Of a stretch of 42,602 nucleotides of DNA, positions 1 to 8,397 are shown in pieces; within the stretch, counting starts at the first letter, position 1, and the number at the start of each line of letters is the position of its first letter. Source of the stretch: Massilia sp. (GTDB lineage Bacteria > Pseudomonadota > Gammaproteobacteria > Burkholderiales > Burkholderiaceae_D). The notes below the pieces were generated by a model, which worked only from the letters and a program-made list of their open reading frames with translations, had not been told where the DNA came from and did no database searches. The stretch is from assembly GCA_025359245.1 (NCBI GenBank), contig JANYGW010000085.1, positions 1-42,602 of the forward strand, in the 5' to 3' direction. The position numbers were made by a program, and so were the translations under genes.

Positions 1-125
1 TGATCGGTGCCGAGAATTTTTGCGTCATTCGCTCCTGTCTCGACACACTACGCAAACAAGGCCATGGCATGCTCGAGGTACTGCTCCGGGCATTCAACGG
101 CAATCCTATCGCGCTCGCTGCATAG
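1..125 (+). pseudogene. 3' end of a transposase gene (IS66-like), cut by the window edge
   Basis: A reading frame open from base 3 ends at TAG 123-125. It encodes 40 residues with the pattern CxIRSCLDTLRKQG followed by a GNPIAL ending. This resembles the C-terminus of IS66-type transposases, where an R-S-Y-L-x-T-x-R-K-Q-G helix precedes a short G-N/D-P tail. The start lies outside the window, so I cannot tell whether the element is complete. No clear terminal inverted repeat is visible just downstream. The family assignment rests on a short tail and is moderately uncertain. Confidence 0.45.
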
Positions 126-326
126 CGGCTGAACAGTCACAATGAATCAACCATTTCAAATATGAAAACACGCGAATATTAACTAAATCGCGGGTATCTT
201 CATATTCACGACCATGAATGAATAGGATAACCACAAATTTTCACAAATTCCAAATGGAAACTAGCTATTCTCATTAAAAACAAAGTGTTAGCTGTGATCA
301 AAATGTGAAATGATTCAATAAAGACA

Positions 327-356
327 TTGACTGCGCTCCGTTATAAGTAGAATAAT
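327..356 (+). promoter_or_regulatory. Predicted sigma-70 promoter for the M23-like gene
   Basis: TTGACT (327-332) and AATAAT (351-356) are separated by 18 bases, each one mismatch from consensus. Transcription would start near 363, leaving a leader of about 90 bases before the ATG at 456. The ribosome binding site AGGAGA lies just upstream of that ATG. Confidence 0.55.
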
Positions 357-385
357 CTGAGCGCTAAAACGAGGAAAACAAGCAC

Positions 386-401
386 GCCGACATATGTCGG
401 C
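386..401. promoter_or_regulatory. Perfect 16-bp palindrome in the leader of the M23-like gene
   Basis: GCCGACATATGTCGGC is a perfect palindrome about 25 bases downstream of the predicted transcription start. It could be an operator for a dimeric regulator or a small leader hairpin. Nothing in the sequence decides between these. Confidence 0.35.
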
Positions 402-455
402 TACGCCTCACATTCGTCTCGCTATTTAAATAGATTAATCTAGGAGAATAATATT

Positions 456-2325
456 ATGAGCGCACCAAAACTAGTCGTTGCCGTGGAACCTGAAGAATCC
501 GGCGCCGTCGTGTTCCTGTCGCTGGTCCCGAAAACGGGCCGGCGCCGAGCCAACCGGCCACCTGGCCCTGAAGATCAAGGTCACGAACAACGAAAGCAAG
601 ACCATCACGCTGAAGAACCTGGTCGTCTCCTTCATCGGCGCGCCCGCGCTGCCCGCCGTGACCATTCCAGTCCAGGTCGGCATCAAGAATCCCATGACCC
701 AGGTCATCGAAATGAAGGACCTGCAGATCGCCGCAGGCGCCTCGGCGGCGTGGTTCTTCCAGCCGGCTAACAACATCACGCTGCCATTGCCGGCCCCCGG
801 CCAGATCAAGATGAGCCTGAGCGCGGACGGCTTTGCCGACCCGGTCAGCACCACCATGCCATTGAAGGCCCACCAAAGCCCGGTTCCCGGCGGCAGCTAT
901 GAATTCCCGGCGATGGCGCACGATTTCCGGATCGGCGAATACTGGTCCGGCCAGGGCGAAACCCACGCCTCGGCCGGCGACGGCAGCCAGCTGTTCGCCT
1001 ACGACATGGGCGTGATGGCCTTCGACAAGGCAATCAATGGCTGGAACGACAAGCTGCCCGGCATGGATGGCAGCAAGAACGAACATTATCGGATCTGGGG
1101 CAAGCCGATTTATGCGATGGCCGACGGCAGCGTCATCGGCTTCAAGAACGACATGCCGAGCAATACCGAGATGGGCACCCAGGTGCCGACCCCGGATCCG
1201 GTCGAGGGCAACCACTTCTGGCTGCAGCACGGCGACGAAGCGGTGCTGTACGCCCACATGCAGCCCGGTTCGCTGACCGCCAAGTTCGCCAAACTGGGCG
1301 CGGCCATCAAGCGCGGCGAGCTGCTCGGATTGGCCGGCAATTCGGGCAATTCCACCAACCCGCACCTGCACATCCACGCGATCGAGGCGAGCAAGCCGTG
1401 GGGCGGCCCGCTGCGCCCGGTCCCGTTCCGCAATACCTTCATGATCGACCGCAGCGCGCTGACCCCGCCTAGCCCGGCCGGCAAATGGGTCAAGGCCGAA
1501 GACCAGGGCTTCGCCACCACGCCGATGGCGATCTGGCCGGCCGCCACCGCGCCGGCCTGGTATCCACCGGGCTGGGCCGAAGTGACCCGCAGCGGCATCC
1601 CCGAAGCGTTGTACCAGACCGAAGTCGACCACGCCACCAGCGCTGGCTACCGGCCGGTGTGGGTCGACGGCTACGCTGTCAACGGCCAGGTATTCTTCAA
1701 TGCGATCTTCCATCGGAACGATGGCAATCCCTGGGCTGCACGGCACGGCATGAGCGCGGCCCAGTACCAGGCCGAATTCGATGCCCGTTCGGGCCAGGGC
1801 TTCCACCTGCACCAGGTCGAAACCTATGTGAGCGGCAGCGAGGTGCGCTATGCCAGCATCTTCATCAAGGGCGCGGCCACCGCCAGGACCGCCTACCACG
1901 GCCTGACCCAGGCCCAGCACCAGGCGAAATTCAATGCGCTGACGGCCGACGGATGGCGTCCGCTCAATATCAGCGTGGTCTCGCCGGGCAATAACTTGTG
2001 CTACGCCGGCCTGTACGAAAAGCATGACGTGGGCGGCTTCTTCGCCAAGAGCTTCCTCACGCTGGCCGAGTACCAGACCCAGTTCACGGCCAACACCAGC
2101 GCCGGGCGCCAGCTGATGTACCTGAACGCCTACACCCACGCCGGCACGCCGCACTTTACCGCCATCTGGGAGCAGAACGCGCCGGCGGTGCTGGCCCGCC
2201 ACGGCCAGGACGCGGCCCAGTTCCAGGCCGAGTTCAACAAGCAGTTGTCGGAGGGCCGCCTGACCCGCTTCGTGACCGGCTATGAGGAAAACGGCGGCCA
2301 GCGCTTCGGGGCCGCCTGGGCCTGA
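456..2325 (+). CDS. M23-like metallopeptidase with BTRD1-type tandem repeats; frameshifted near its 5' end
   Basis: The ATG at 456 has a good AGGAGA ribosome binding site, but its frame leaves the coding signal around 530-548. The rest (about 600 residues) continues in the next frame, as if one base were inserted. No signal peptide is visible. An N-terminal beta-rich region of about 130 residues is followed by an M23/LytM-type domain: Y-A-H-M, then GNSGNSTNPHLHIH, which carries the H-x-H zinc motif. The usual first HxxxD motif is not clear (LFAYD is present, without His at the expected place). From about 1560 to the end there are five repeats of roughly 50 residues (pattern YQxxFxxxxxxGxRxxxVxGY, then aromatic-A-I-W/F). 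These match the bacterial tandem repeat domain 1 type seen in secreted hydrolases. A cell-wall target is inferred. The frameshift could be real or a sequence error. Confidence 0.7.
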
Positions 2326-2331
2326 CGACGT

Positions 2332-2372
2332 GCTGCCCGGCACTGGCCGCTCGCCGGCCGATGCAGGGCAGC
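2332..2372. terminator. Hairpin between convergent genes
   Basis: GCTGCCC (2332-2338) pairs with GGGCAGC (2366-2372), and an inner GGCCG/CGGCC stem sits within the loop. It lies between the convergent ends of the M23-like gene and the exported protein gene. There is no T-tract on either side, so intrinsic termination would be weak. Confidence 0.35.
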
Positions 2373-2376
2373 CGTT

Positions 2377-4551
2377 TCAAGGCGGCTCGCAATGCGCGAT
2401 GACCTTGTCGTTTTCCAGCGTCAGGATGCCGTGCATGACCAGTTGCGTATAGGCCTGCTTGACGGCGAATTCCTTGCGCCCGGCGCCTGCGCCCTGGTCT
2501 AGCCGAAGCGCCTGCAAGCGCCCGAGCACTGTTCCGCATTCGGTTTGCCAGTCGGCCGCGGCGCCAGCGGATGCGATGAAATCGGAGAAGACGCCCACCA
2601 CGACGGTGTCCATCGTCTTCGGGCGCGGCACCAGCATGGCGACGTCATCGCCTTCGAGCGTGGCCTGGCTCTGCCTGGCCCAGCGAAACACGGCCAGCGC
2701 CCGCAGGAATTCCTCGGCCCGTGCGAAGTCCGGAATCCGGGCCACCAGCGCAGGCGCGGCCGCCGCCAGTTCGGTCGAATCGCGGCCGCTGGTGTAGGGC
2801 TTCAGATGATCTTTTTCGTCGAGCACCAGCGCGTGTGCGCCCGCAACGTCGCGGCAGTGCTGGCTGGCCATATCGTCGTGCGCCTGGCAGGCGTTCCAGT
2901 CGGCCCTGATGTGCGCGACGACCTTCGGCAGCGTCAGGTTCTCCATCTTCATGTCCATCCGTGTGAACGTGCGCATCGTCAGCAGGGTCTTGCCGCGCTG
3001 CGCCACCACGGATAGCGTGCCGCCGTGCGCCACGATGCGCGCCGGAGAGTCGCTCCATTTCCAGGTGGCGACGTCATCGAGCGAAGTCAGCCAACGCTGC
3101 ACCGCGCGCTCCTTGCCGGTCGCCAGCACGATCTGCTGGCTGGCGCGCGGCCACATGTCGATCAGGCCGACCGCGCTGCCGATGTCGGTGTCGATCAGGG
3201 CCGGATGCAGCAGCATGCGCCAGCGCGAGCCGATCCCGAGCGGGTTGCCGTCGGCCGGAACAAACAGCGGAAACGTCGGATGCAGGCCGGCAGTATCGAT
3301 GCTGGCCAGGCCGATGGCCTCGCCCGGCGTCCAGGCGACCGCACCCGGCGGCTGGTAGGCGACGCGCGAGGCGGCGTACAGGATGTCGCAGCTGACGTTG
3401 GGATACTGGTAGCTGGCGCTGGCGGTCCTGATCTCGATGCTGCCCTTGGCCAGCCGGCCATCGGTGCCGCACGGCGCGCCGCCGGCCAGCACGATGCGGA
3501 TCGACCTGGGCGGGGCCAGCGCCGAGCTGACATCGGCGCCGGCGATCACGCCCCCACGGCCGCGGGCGATCGAGCGCACCGATCTGAATGAGCGGTTCGA
3601 TCCGGGCGGATGAAATTTCGCATCGAAATTGGCATGCGTCTGGGTCGCTTCGGCAAAACGCTGCGGGCTGCCGCCCATGGTGGGGCCGACCGGATTGGCT
3701 GGCGTGTCGTAACGCTGCGCGGTGACCAGGTCGGCCTGGCTGATCGAGCGGGCCAGGGCCACCGGCGCCAGGTGATCGGGCGGCGCGCCGAACAGCGCGT
3801 GCAGGTCGGCCGCGACGCTGGCCAGGCGGCGGTCGTGGCCGGCCGATTCGGCGTCGTGCAGCACATCGCGCATCAGCAGGTTCAGACGCTCATGCACCGG
3901 CGGCGGCTTGGGCGCCAGGCCGACGGCGGCGGCCAGGAAGTCGCGCGGCTTGCGCTTGCCCAGCGCCTGGTCCAGCTTTTGTCCCTCGAGGTCGAAACGG
4001 TGCATGGCCAGGTTGACCCGCGACAGCGGTCCGGTTCCGTCGATGTAGTCGGCCAGCGTATTGAGCATCTGCGTCATTTCCGGCGCCAGCGGCGCGATGG
4101 CGCCGGCGGCGGGCCGGCGAAAGGCCGGCGGCGCGTGCGGACCGCTGGCGGCGGCGCCGTGAAAGACGGTGGCGAAATAGGAATCGAAGCGGATCGAGTC
4201 ATAGCGCAGCGCCAGGTCGCGCGCCACCGCGTGGATGAAGGCCACGCCGTTTTCGTCGCTGACCGCCTGCGCCCAGCGGTGCGCAGTCTCGAGCTTGGCG
4301 CGCGCCGGCAGCGCGGCCCAGACATCGGGCCGCAGCTCCGGCGTGAAATGCAGGCGCGTGAGGATCAGGTCGATTTCATTGGTCTCGAGCGAAGGCAACG
4401 CGGCCAGCCGGTTGAGCACATCGTCAACCTGGGCCTGGCTCGCATTCGGCGCCAGGCCCCACTGGGGATCGGCCGGGGCGTTGCCGGCCGCCAGCGCAAA
4501 GGCCAGCGCACAAAGGCATTTCCGCCACCAGGCGGCAAAGGGGGATCGCAT
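2377..4551 (-). CDS. Large exported protein of unknown function, third gene of the Trypco1-protease operon
   Basis: 724 residues starting at ATG 4551, with an AAGGAG ribosome binding site. The N-terminus is a clear Sec signal peptide: basic MRSPFAAWWRK, a hydrophobic stretch, then AxA cleavage before DPQWGL. The mature protein is probably periplasmic or secreted. Its first 280 residues are helix-rich. The middle, around residues 290-560, has many short strands with G, T and S. The C-terminal 170 residues are again helical (RAEEFLRALAVFRWARQ). Several cysteines lie in the C-terminal half. I recognise no domain and no catalytic motif. It begins 30 bases after the trypsin-like gene in the same direction, so co-transcription is likely, and it may be a substrate or partner of that protease. 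That role is inference from position only. Confidence 0.7.
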   Translation of the reverse strand: MRSPFAAWWRKCLCALAFALAAGNAPADPQWGLAPNASQAQVDDVLNRLAALPSLETNEIDLILTRLHFTPELRPDVWAALPARAKLETAHRWAQAVSDENGVAFIHAVARDLALRYDSIRFDSYFATVFHGAAASGPHAPPAFRRPAAGAIAPLAPEMTQMLNTLADYIDGTGPLSRVNLAMHRFDLEGQKLDQALGKRKPRDFLAAAVGLAPKPPPVHERLNLLMRDVLHDAESAGHDRRLASVAADLHALFGAPPDHLAPVALARSISQADLVTAQRYDTPANPVGPTMGGSPQRFAEATQTHANFDAKFHPPGSNRSFRSVRSIARGRGGVIAGADVSSALAPPRSIRIVLAGGAPCGTDGRLAKGSIEIRTASASYQYPNVSCDILYAASRVAYQPPGAVAWTPGEAIGLASIDTAGLHPTFPLFVPADGNPLGIGSRWRMLLHPALIDTDIGSAVGLIDMWPRASQQIVLATGKERAVQRWLTSLDDVATWKWSDSPARIVAHGGTLSVVAQRGKTLLTMRTFTRMDMKMENLTLPKVVAHIRADWNACQAHDDMASQHCRDVAGAHALVLDEKDHLKPYTSGRDSTELAAAAPALVARIPDFARAEEFLRALAVFRWARQSQATLEGDDVAMLVPRPKTMDTVVVGVFSDFIASAGAAADWQTECGTVLGRLQALRLDQGAGAGRKEFAVKQAYTQLVMHGILTLENDKVIAHCEPP

Positions 4552-4581
4552 GTGGGTCTCCTTGGTTTGCGTGCGTACCGG

Positions 4582-5580
4582 TCAGGACGGCCATGCTGCC
4601 AGTGTGGACAGCATCCGTGCGCGTTCGCTGCGGGCGGCGGGCGGCAAGGCGTCGTCGTCGGTGGCCAGCAAGAGCGCGGCCAGCATGCGCGGCGACTTGA
4701 GTCCGGCCAGCGAGAATGCCCCATGCCAGAAACCGGCCAGGTCGACGTAGGGATGCGGCAAGCGGGCCGGATCGATCACCCCGCTGTCGCCGGTGTCGGG
4801 CCCGCACGCGATGCGCGCCGCGTTGGCCAGGTAGATCTGCTCGATGGCCGCCAGGCCCTGGTACAGCGCGACATGGGCGCCGATCAGCGCGCCCAGCATC
4901 GTATGCACGGTAATGCGCGACACGAAAGGGCCGATCGGATAGCGCCGCAGCGGGTGCGCGCCGACCTCGCTCAGGCGCGGCGCGATGCCGGCCGCCGCCA
5001 GGAATGCATGGATGTGTTCAAGCCCGTAGAAATAGGACTGGCCCTGGGTCTGATGGCGCGCATAGACGATGCCTGCCAGCGCATCGCCGGCCATCACCGG
5101 CCCGCCGCTATAGCCTTCGGGCACGGCGCGGTTGGCGATGTAGCAGCCGGCGTTCGGATGGCCGCCCAGCACTGTGTAGCGGTCGGCCTGGACCGCGCCA
5201 TCGGCCATGGCAAAGCCCAGAATCGCCAATTCGTCGCCGGTGGCGAAGGCCGCGTGGCCGGGCCGGTGCACGGCCACGCACGCTTCCGGCGCGGCGGCGT
5301 TGGCGCTGGCCAGCATCGCCAGCGCCAGGTCGATGTCGGGGTCCGCCGGCAAGCGCACCGACTCGACCCGCGCGTGCGCCAGCGAGCCGGCGGTGTCGAC
5401 CCGCAGCACGTCCTCGCGCAAGGGAACATCGCTGGCGTAGCGCCGCAGCGGATCGAGCACGTGGCGCGCGCTGAGGATGGCGGTGGGCGTGATGAACACG
5501 CCGGCGCCGAAGGTGTCGGCGCCATTGGCGCGGTGGCGGATGCGCACGGTCGTGCGCGCGGCTTCGTTGGGTGCGGGCAT
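4582..5580 (-). CDS. Trypsin-like serine protease (S1 fold)
   Basis: 332 residues from ATG 5580. All three catalytic residues are visible: His40 in LSARHVL, Asp84 in DIDLALAML and Ser158 in EGYSGGPVM. There is no signal peptide, so it should act in the cytosol unless exported by another route. The protease fold ends near residue 205. A further tail of about 125 residues, rich in Ala and Leu, has no motif I recognise. The gene starts 7 bases after the stop of the upstream Trypco1-like gene, and its ribosome binding site overlaps that stop, so the two are probably translationally linked. Proteases paired with Trypco proteins are known from predicted bacterial conflict and signalling systems. 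No activity or target can be read from the sequence. Confidence 0.85.
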   Translation of the reverse strand: MPAPNEAARTTVRIRHRANGADTFGAGVFITPTAILSARHVLDPLRRYASDVPLREDVLRVDTAGSLAHARVESVRLPADPDIDLALAMLASANAAAPEACVAVHRPGHAAFATGDELAILGFAMADGAVQADRYTVLGGHPNAGCYIANRAVPEGYSGGPVMAGDALAGIVYARHQTQGQSYFYGLEHIHAFLAAAGIAPRLSEVGAHPLRRYPIGPFVSRITVHTMLGALIGAHVALYQGLAAIEQIYLANAARIACGPDTGDSGVIDPARLPHPYVDLAGFWHGAFSLAGLKSPRMLAALLLATDDDALPPAARSERARMLSTLAAWPS

Positions 5581-5587
5581 GGCAGCC

Positions 5588-5956
5588 TCAGGTGAGGACG
5601 GGCGCGGATTTCTTCCAGTTCAGGGTGACCTTGAGCGCGGCGTTCGCTTCGCCGGACATCAGCACGGGCACCTTGGCATTGGCCTTGAAGCCGAGGTTGA
5701 GCTCGACAGACCAGGAGTCAGGCCCGGCCTTGATCAGGGCGCCGCTGACGGCGTCGCAAATCGATTCGATGCCGCGCCGGATGTCGCTGGCGGCGATGCG
5801 TTCGATGGAGCCGGACAGCACGGTGGCCTCGCCGCCGCTGGTGTAGGTGGCGCCGGCGCCAAGGCGGCCGCGCGCGTCGGCGGGAAGCGGGATGGCAATG
5901 TCGATGACCTCGACTTCGATGTGCTCGACGTCGCTGCTGATGGCGTGCTCTGACAT
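5588..5956 (-). CDS. Trypsin-co-occurring domain 1 (Trypco1 / CU044_2847-type) protein
   Basis: 122 residues. I chose ATG 5956 because AAGGGG sits at the right distance before it; a start further upstream lacks such a site. The N-terminal half has short acidic strands (VEVIDIAIPLP). A helix follows (residues about 60-80), and the protein ends with the family's typical C-terminal strands: VELNLGFKANAKVPVL, then ALKVTLNW. Small proteins with this fold are found beside trypsin-like proteases, which is exactly the arrangement here. It is probably a regulator, adaptor or recognised partner of the protease; the family's biochemical role is unknown to me. It is the first gene of a three-gene operon. 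Confidence 0.7.
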   Translation of the reverse strand: MSEHAISSDVEHIEVEVIDIAIPLPADARGRLGAGATYTSGGEATVLSGSIERIAASDIRRGIESICDAVSGALIKAGPDSWSVELNLGFKANAKVPVLMSGEANAALKVTLNWKKSAPVLT

Positions 5957-6182
5957 GGCAATCCCCTTGTTGATCCGATGGCGTCCACAGGTACAAACCA
6001 CAGGTACAAACAAGTGTAGATGGCGAGGTCAGCGCACGATTGCCCTCATTGCGTTGTTCTCAAGGTTGGCATGTCGGCCATTGATCTGCATCGCGTGTGC
6101 GCGCCGGATTGCGATGCGATCGGCACGCGGGCAGGGATCGCTCAAATTCAGCGCCGCAACAACGGCGGCGCCGGCGTGCGCG

Positions 6183-6764
6183 TCAAAGTATGCTGCACGC
6201 CTGTTCGAACGGCAGGCGCGGCCCGCGCGCATGCAGCGCCTGGCCATCGCCATAGCCGAGGTTGCACAGGAAATTGGCCTTCAAGTCGGTGCCGGCGAAG
6301 AAGCTGACATTGACCTTGTCGATGTCGAAACCGGACATTGGACCGCAGTCCAGCCCGAGCGCGCGCGCGGCCAGCATCAGGTAGGCGCCCTGCAGGGTCG
6401 AGTTGCGAAACGCGGTCGACTGGATCAGCGCTTCGTTGCCGACGAACCAGGCGCGCGCGTCGGTGTGCGGGAACAGCGTCGGCAACTGCTCGAAAAAGCG
6501 CATGTCCATGGCCACGATCGCCGTCACCGGCGCGCTCCTGACCTTGTCCAGGTTGCCAGCGCCTACGCAGGCCAGCAATTGCTCCTTGGCGGCCGCCGAC
6601 TTGACGAACACGATGCGTCCCGGCGACGAATTGGCTGACGTCGGGCCCCACTTCATCAGGTCGTAGACCGACTGCAGCAAGTCATCGGAAACAGGCTTGT
6701 CTTGCCAGGCGCTATGGGTGCGTGCATCGGTAAACAGGGTCTTCAGGCTGGCTTGATCGAGCAT
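6183..6764 (-). CDS. Nitroreductase-family protein, RutE/malonic semialdehyde reductase type
   Basis: 193 residues, close to the usual length for RutE/HadB-type FMN enzymes. Features include [17 protein letters not shown] (FMN-binding PTSANS segment), a central [19 protein letters not shown] helix-loop, and the C-terminal NLGYGDG segment, all typical of this subgroup. The E. coli RutE reduces malonic semialdehyde to 3-hydroxypropionate in pyrimidine breakdown, but no other rut genes are nearby. The substrate here is therefore open, and a general NAD(P)H-dependent reductase role is equally possible. It lies 84 bases downstream of the ferredoxin reductase gene on the same strand, with two hairpins between them. 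Confidence 0.85.
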   Translation of the reverse strand: MLDQASLKTLFTDARTHSAWQDKPVSDDLLQSVYDLMKWGPTSANSSPGRIVFVKSAAAKEQLLACVGAGNLDKVRSAPVTAIVAMDMRFFEQLPTLFPHTDARAWFVGNEALIQSTAFRNSTLQGAYLMLAARALGLDCGPMSGFDIDKVNVSFFAGTDLKANFLCNLGYGDGQALHARGPRLPFEQACSIL

Positions 6765-6793
6765 GGGGTGGCTTTCGTGGAACCGGAGAACGA

Positions 6794-6842
6794 CGCCACG
6801 AGCGTGGCGCCGGGTGCAAACAGGCAGGGCACGCGCCCTGCC
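6794..6842 (-). terminator. Two hairpins after fpr
   Basis: Seven bases after the fpr stop there is a perfect 8-bp stem (GGCAGGGC at 6823-6830, GCCCTGCC at 6835-6842) with a 4-base loop. On the minus strand it is followed by a short TGTTTG tract. A second 6-bp stem (CGCCAC/GTGGCG, 6794-6809) follows. Together they could attenuate transcription from fpr into the nitroreductase gene. Confidence 0.45.
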
Positions 6843-6848
6843 CCGCGC

Positions 6849-7622
6849 TTATTTTTCGGCAAACGCGCGTTCGATGACGAAGTCGCCAGGGGACGTGGTG
6901 TTGCCCTCCTTGAAACCGCGCGCTTCGAGGATGTGCTTGAGGTCGCGCAGCATTTCGGCGCTGCCGCAAATCATCACGCGGTCGACTGCCGGGTCGAACG
7001 GCGGCACGCCCAGGTCGTCAAACAGCTTGCCGCTTTCGATCAGCTCGGTTACGCGGCCAGTGTTCTTGTAGGTCTCGCGCGTCACCGTCGGGTAGTAGCG
7101 CAGTTTGCTCGACACCAGGTCGCCCAGGAACTCGTGGTTCGGCAAATGCTCGACCAGCAAGTCGTGGTAGGCCAGTTCATCGATCTGGCGTACGCCATGG
7201 ACCAGCACCAGCTGGTCGAACTTGTCATAGATTTCCGGGTCGCGCACGATGCTCATGAACGGTGCCAGGCCGGTGCCGGTCGACAGCATGTACAGGCGGC
7301 GCCCCGGCAGCAGGTAGTCCGACAGCAAGGTGCCGGTCGGCTTGCGGCCCACGATGATGGTATCGCCCACCTTGATGTGCTGCAGGCGCGACGTCAGCGG
7401 GCCGGCTTCGACCTTGATGCTGAGGAATTCGAGATGGTCTTCATAATTGGCGCTGGCGATGCTGTAGGCGCGCAACAGCGGCTTGCCGTCGACCATCAGG
7501 CCGATCATCGTGAAGTGGCCGTTGCTAAAGCGCAGCGCTTGCGAGCGCGTGGTCGTGAATGAAAAAAGGCGGTCGGTCCAGTGATGGACGCTCAGCACTT
7601 GTTCTTCGTTGAAATTACTCAT
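6849..7622 (-). CDS. fpr: Ferredoxin--NADP(+) reductase
   Basis: 257 residues, the normal length of the bacterial Fpr subclass. The FAD-binding motif RAYSIAS (near residue 51), the pyrophosphate-binding GPLTSRLQ region, the NADP-binding LSTGTGLAPFMS loop and the MICGSAEML segment are all present. The C-terminus ends in VIERAFAEK, typical of this subclass. It passes electrons between NADPH and ferredoxin or flavodoxin in the cytosol and often serves the oxidative-stress response. The start is ATG 7622, preceded by AGGA five bases upstream. It is divergent from the KefF-like gene across about 230 bases in which I found no convincing promoter hexamers. Confidence 0.93.
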   Translation of the reverse strand: MSNFNEEQVLSVHHWTDRLFSFTTTRSQALRFSNGHFTMIGLMVDGKPLLRAYSIASANYEDHLEFLSIKVEAGPLTSRLQHIKVGDTIIVGRKPTGTLLSDYLLPGRRLYMLSTGTGLAPFMSIVRDPEIYDKFDQLVLVHGVRQIDELAYHDLLVEHLPNHEFLGDLVSSKLRYYPTVTRETYKNTGRVTELIESGKLFDDLGVPPFDPAVDRVMICGSAEMLRDLKHILEARGFKEGNTTSPGDFVIERAFAEK

Positions 7623-7853
7623 ATTGTCCTAACTAAGCTAGCCGTTAATCTGAAAAGCATGGCTGCGATCGATTTTTATTGCCACTATCGACCCGCCGCA
7701 ACCGATATTGTTGCACGATCCGCGATTTTGTTCATTGGCGTGTCATTTTTCGCCGCCCGGCGGCCAAATACCGCCGAGTTGCTATTATAAACAGCCGAAC
7801 CGGCTCGCTCCACGGCGTGCCGCAACAACCTATCGACTTCCCGTACAAAGAAC

Positions 7854-8393
7854 ATGGCCGCCCCATCCCTGCATTCCCCGCCGACGGCACTGGTGCTGTT
7901 TGCCCATCCGCGCCCCCACTTGTCGCGTGTCACGCGCAAGCTGGCCGAGGCGGCGCGTGCCTTGCCGCGCGTCACCGTGCATGAGCTGTACCAGGCATAT
8001 CCCGACTTCTATGTCGACGTGGCGGCCGAGCAGGCCCGCCTGGCGGCGGCCGACATCGTCGTGTTCCTGCATCCCATCCTGTGGTACAGCATGCCGTCGC
8101 TGCTCAAGGAATGGGTCGATAGCGTGCTGTTGCCGGGCTGGGCCTATGGCGCGGGCGGCCACGCACTGCAGGGCAAGACATACTGGCTGGTGGCCAGCAC
8201 GGCCGATCCGGCCGAGGCCGACCATACGGACGACTACCTGCCGGCCTTCCGCCTGAGCGCGCAACGCTGCGGCATGCGCTGGGAAGCGCCACTGGTGCTG
8301 CATGGCGACCACCTGGTCGACGCCGGCACGGTCGAGGCGCACCTGGACGCCTTCATCGCGCGCCTGGGTGCGCTGCTGGGGCCGGCCGCCTGA
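7854..8393 (+). CDS. NAD(P)H oxidoreductase, KefF/MdaB-like flavodoxin fold
   Basis: 179 residues. The N-terminal LVLFAHPRPHLSRVTRKL loop binds the FMN phosphate. ADIVVFLHPILWYSMPSLLKEWVD is the family signature, and GKTYWLVASTADPAEAD follows. These are hallmarks of the KefF/MdaB quinone reductase family. In E. coli, KefF is an accessory protein of the KefC glutathione-gated potassium efflux system and reduces electrophilic quinones. A KefB/C-type antiporter lies 2 kb downstream on the same strand, which supports a KefF role. Three unrelated genes separate them, which is unusual. The ribosome binding site before ATG 7854 is weak. Confidence 0.85.
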   Translation: MAAPSLHSPPTALVLFAHPRPHLSRVTRKLAEAARALPRVTVHELYQAYPDFYVDVAAEQARLAAADIVVFLHPILWYSMPSLLKEWVDSVLLPGWAYGAGGHALQGKTYWLVASTADPAEADHTDDYLPAFRLSAQRCGMRWEAPLVLHGDHLVDAGTVEAHLDAFIARLGALLGPAA

Positions 8394-8397
8394 CGCG

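Larger units (their letters stand above)
126..455. other. AT-rich intergenic spacer between transposase end and M23 gene
   Basis: About 330 bases without a gene. The stretch is far richer in A+T than the rest of the window, which suggests an insertion-associated or horizontally acquired junction. It holds a sigma-70-like promoter near 327-356 and a perfect palindrome at 386-401, listed separately. I see no small reading frame with a convincing ribosome binding site. Confidence 0.6.

Noticed and set aside
454..2343. A 629-codon open frame on the minus strand opposite the M23/BTRD1 gene
   Set aside because: Antisense shadow of a high-GC gene: low-complexity V/A/G/R/H-rich product, no recognisable domain, while the plus strand shows clear motifs.
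3610..5595. A 661-codon plus-strand frame opposite the protease operon
   Set aside because: Arg/Gly/His-rich shadow; the minus-strand genes have a signal peptide, catalytic triad and ribosome binding sites.
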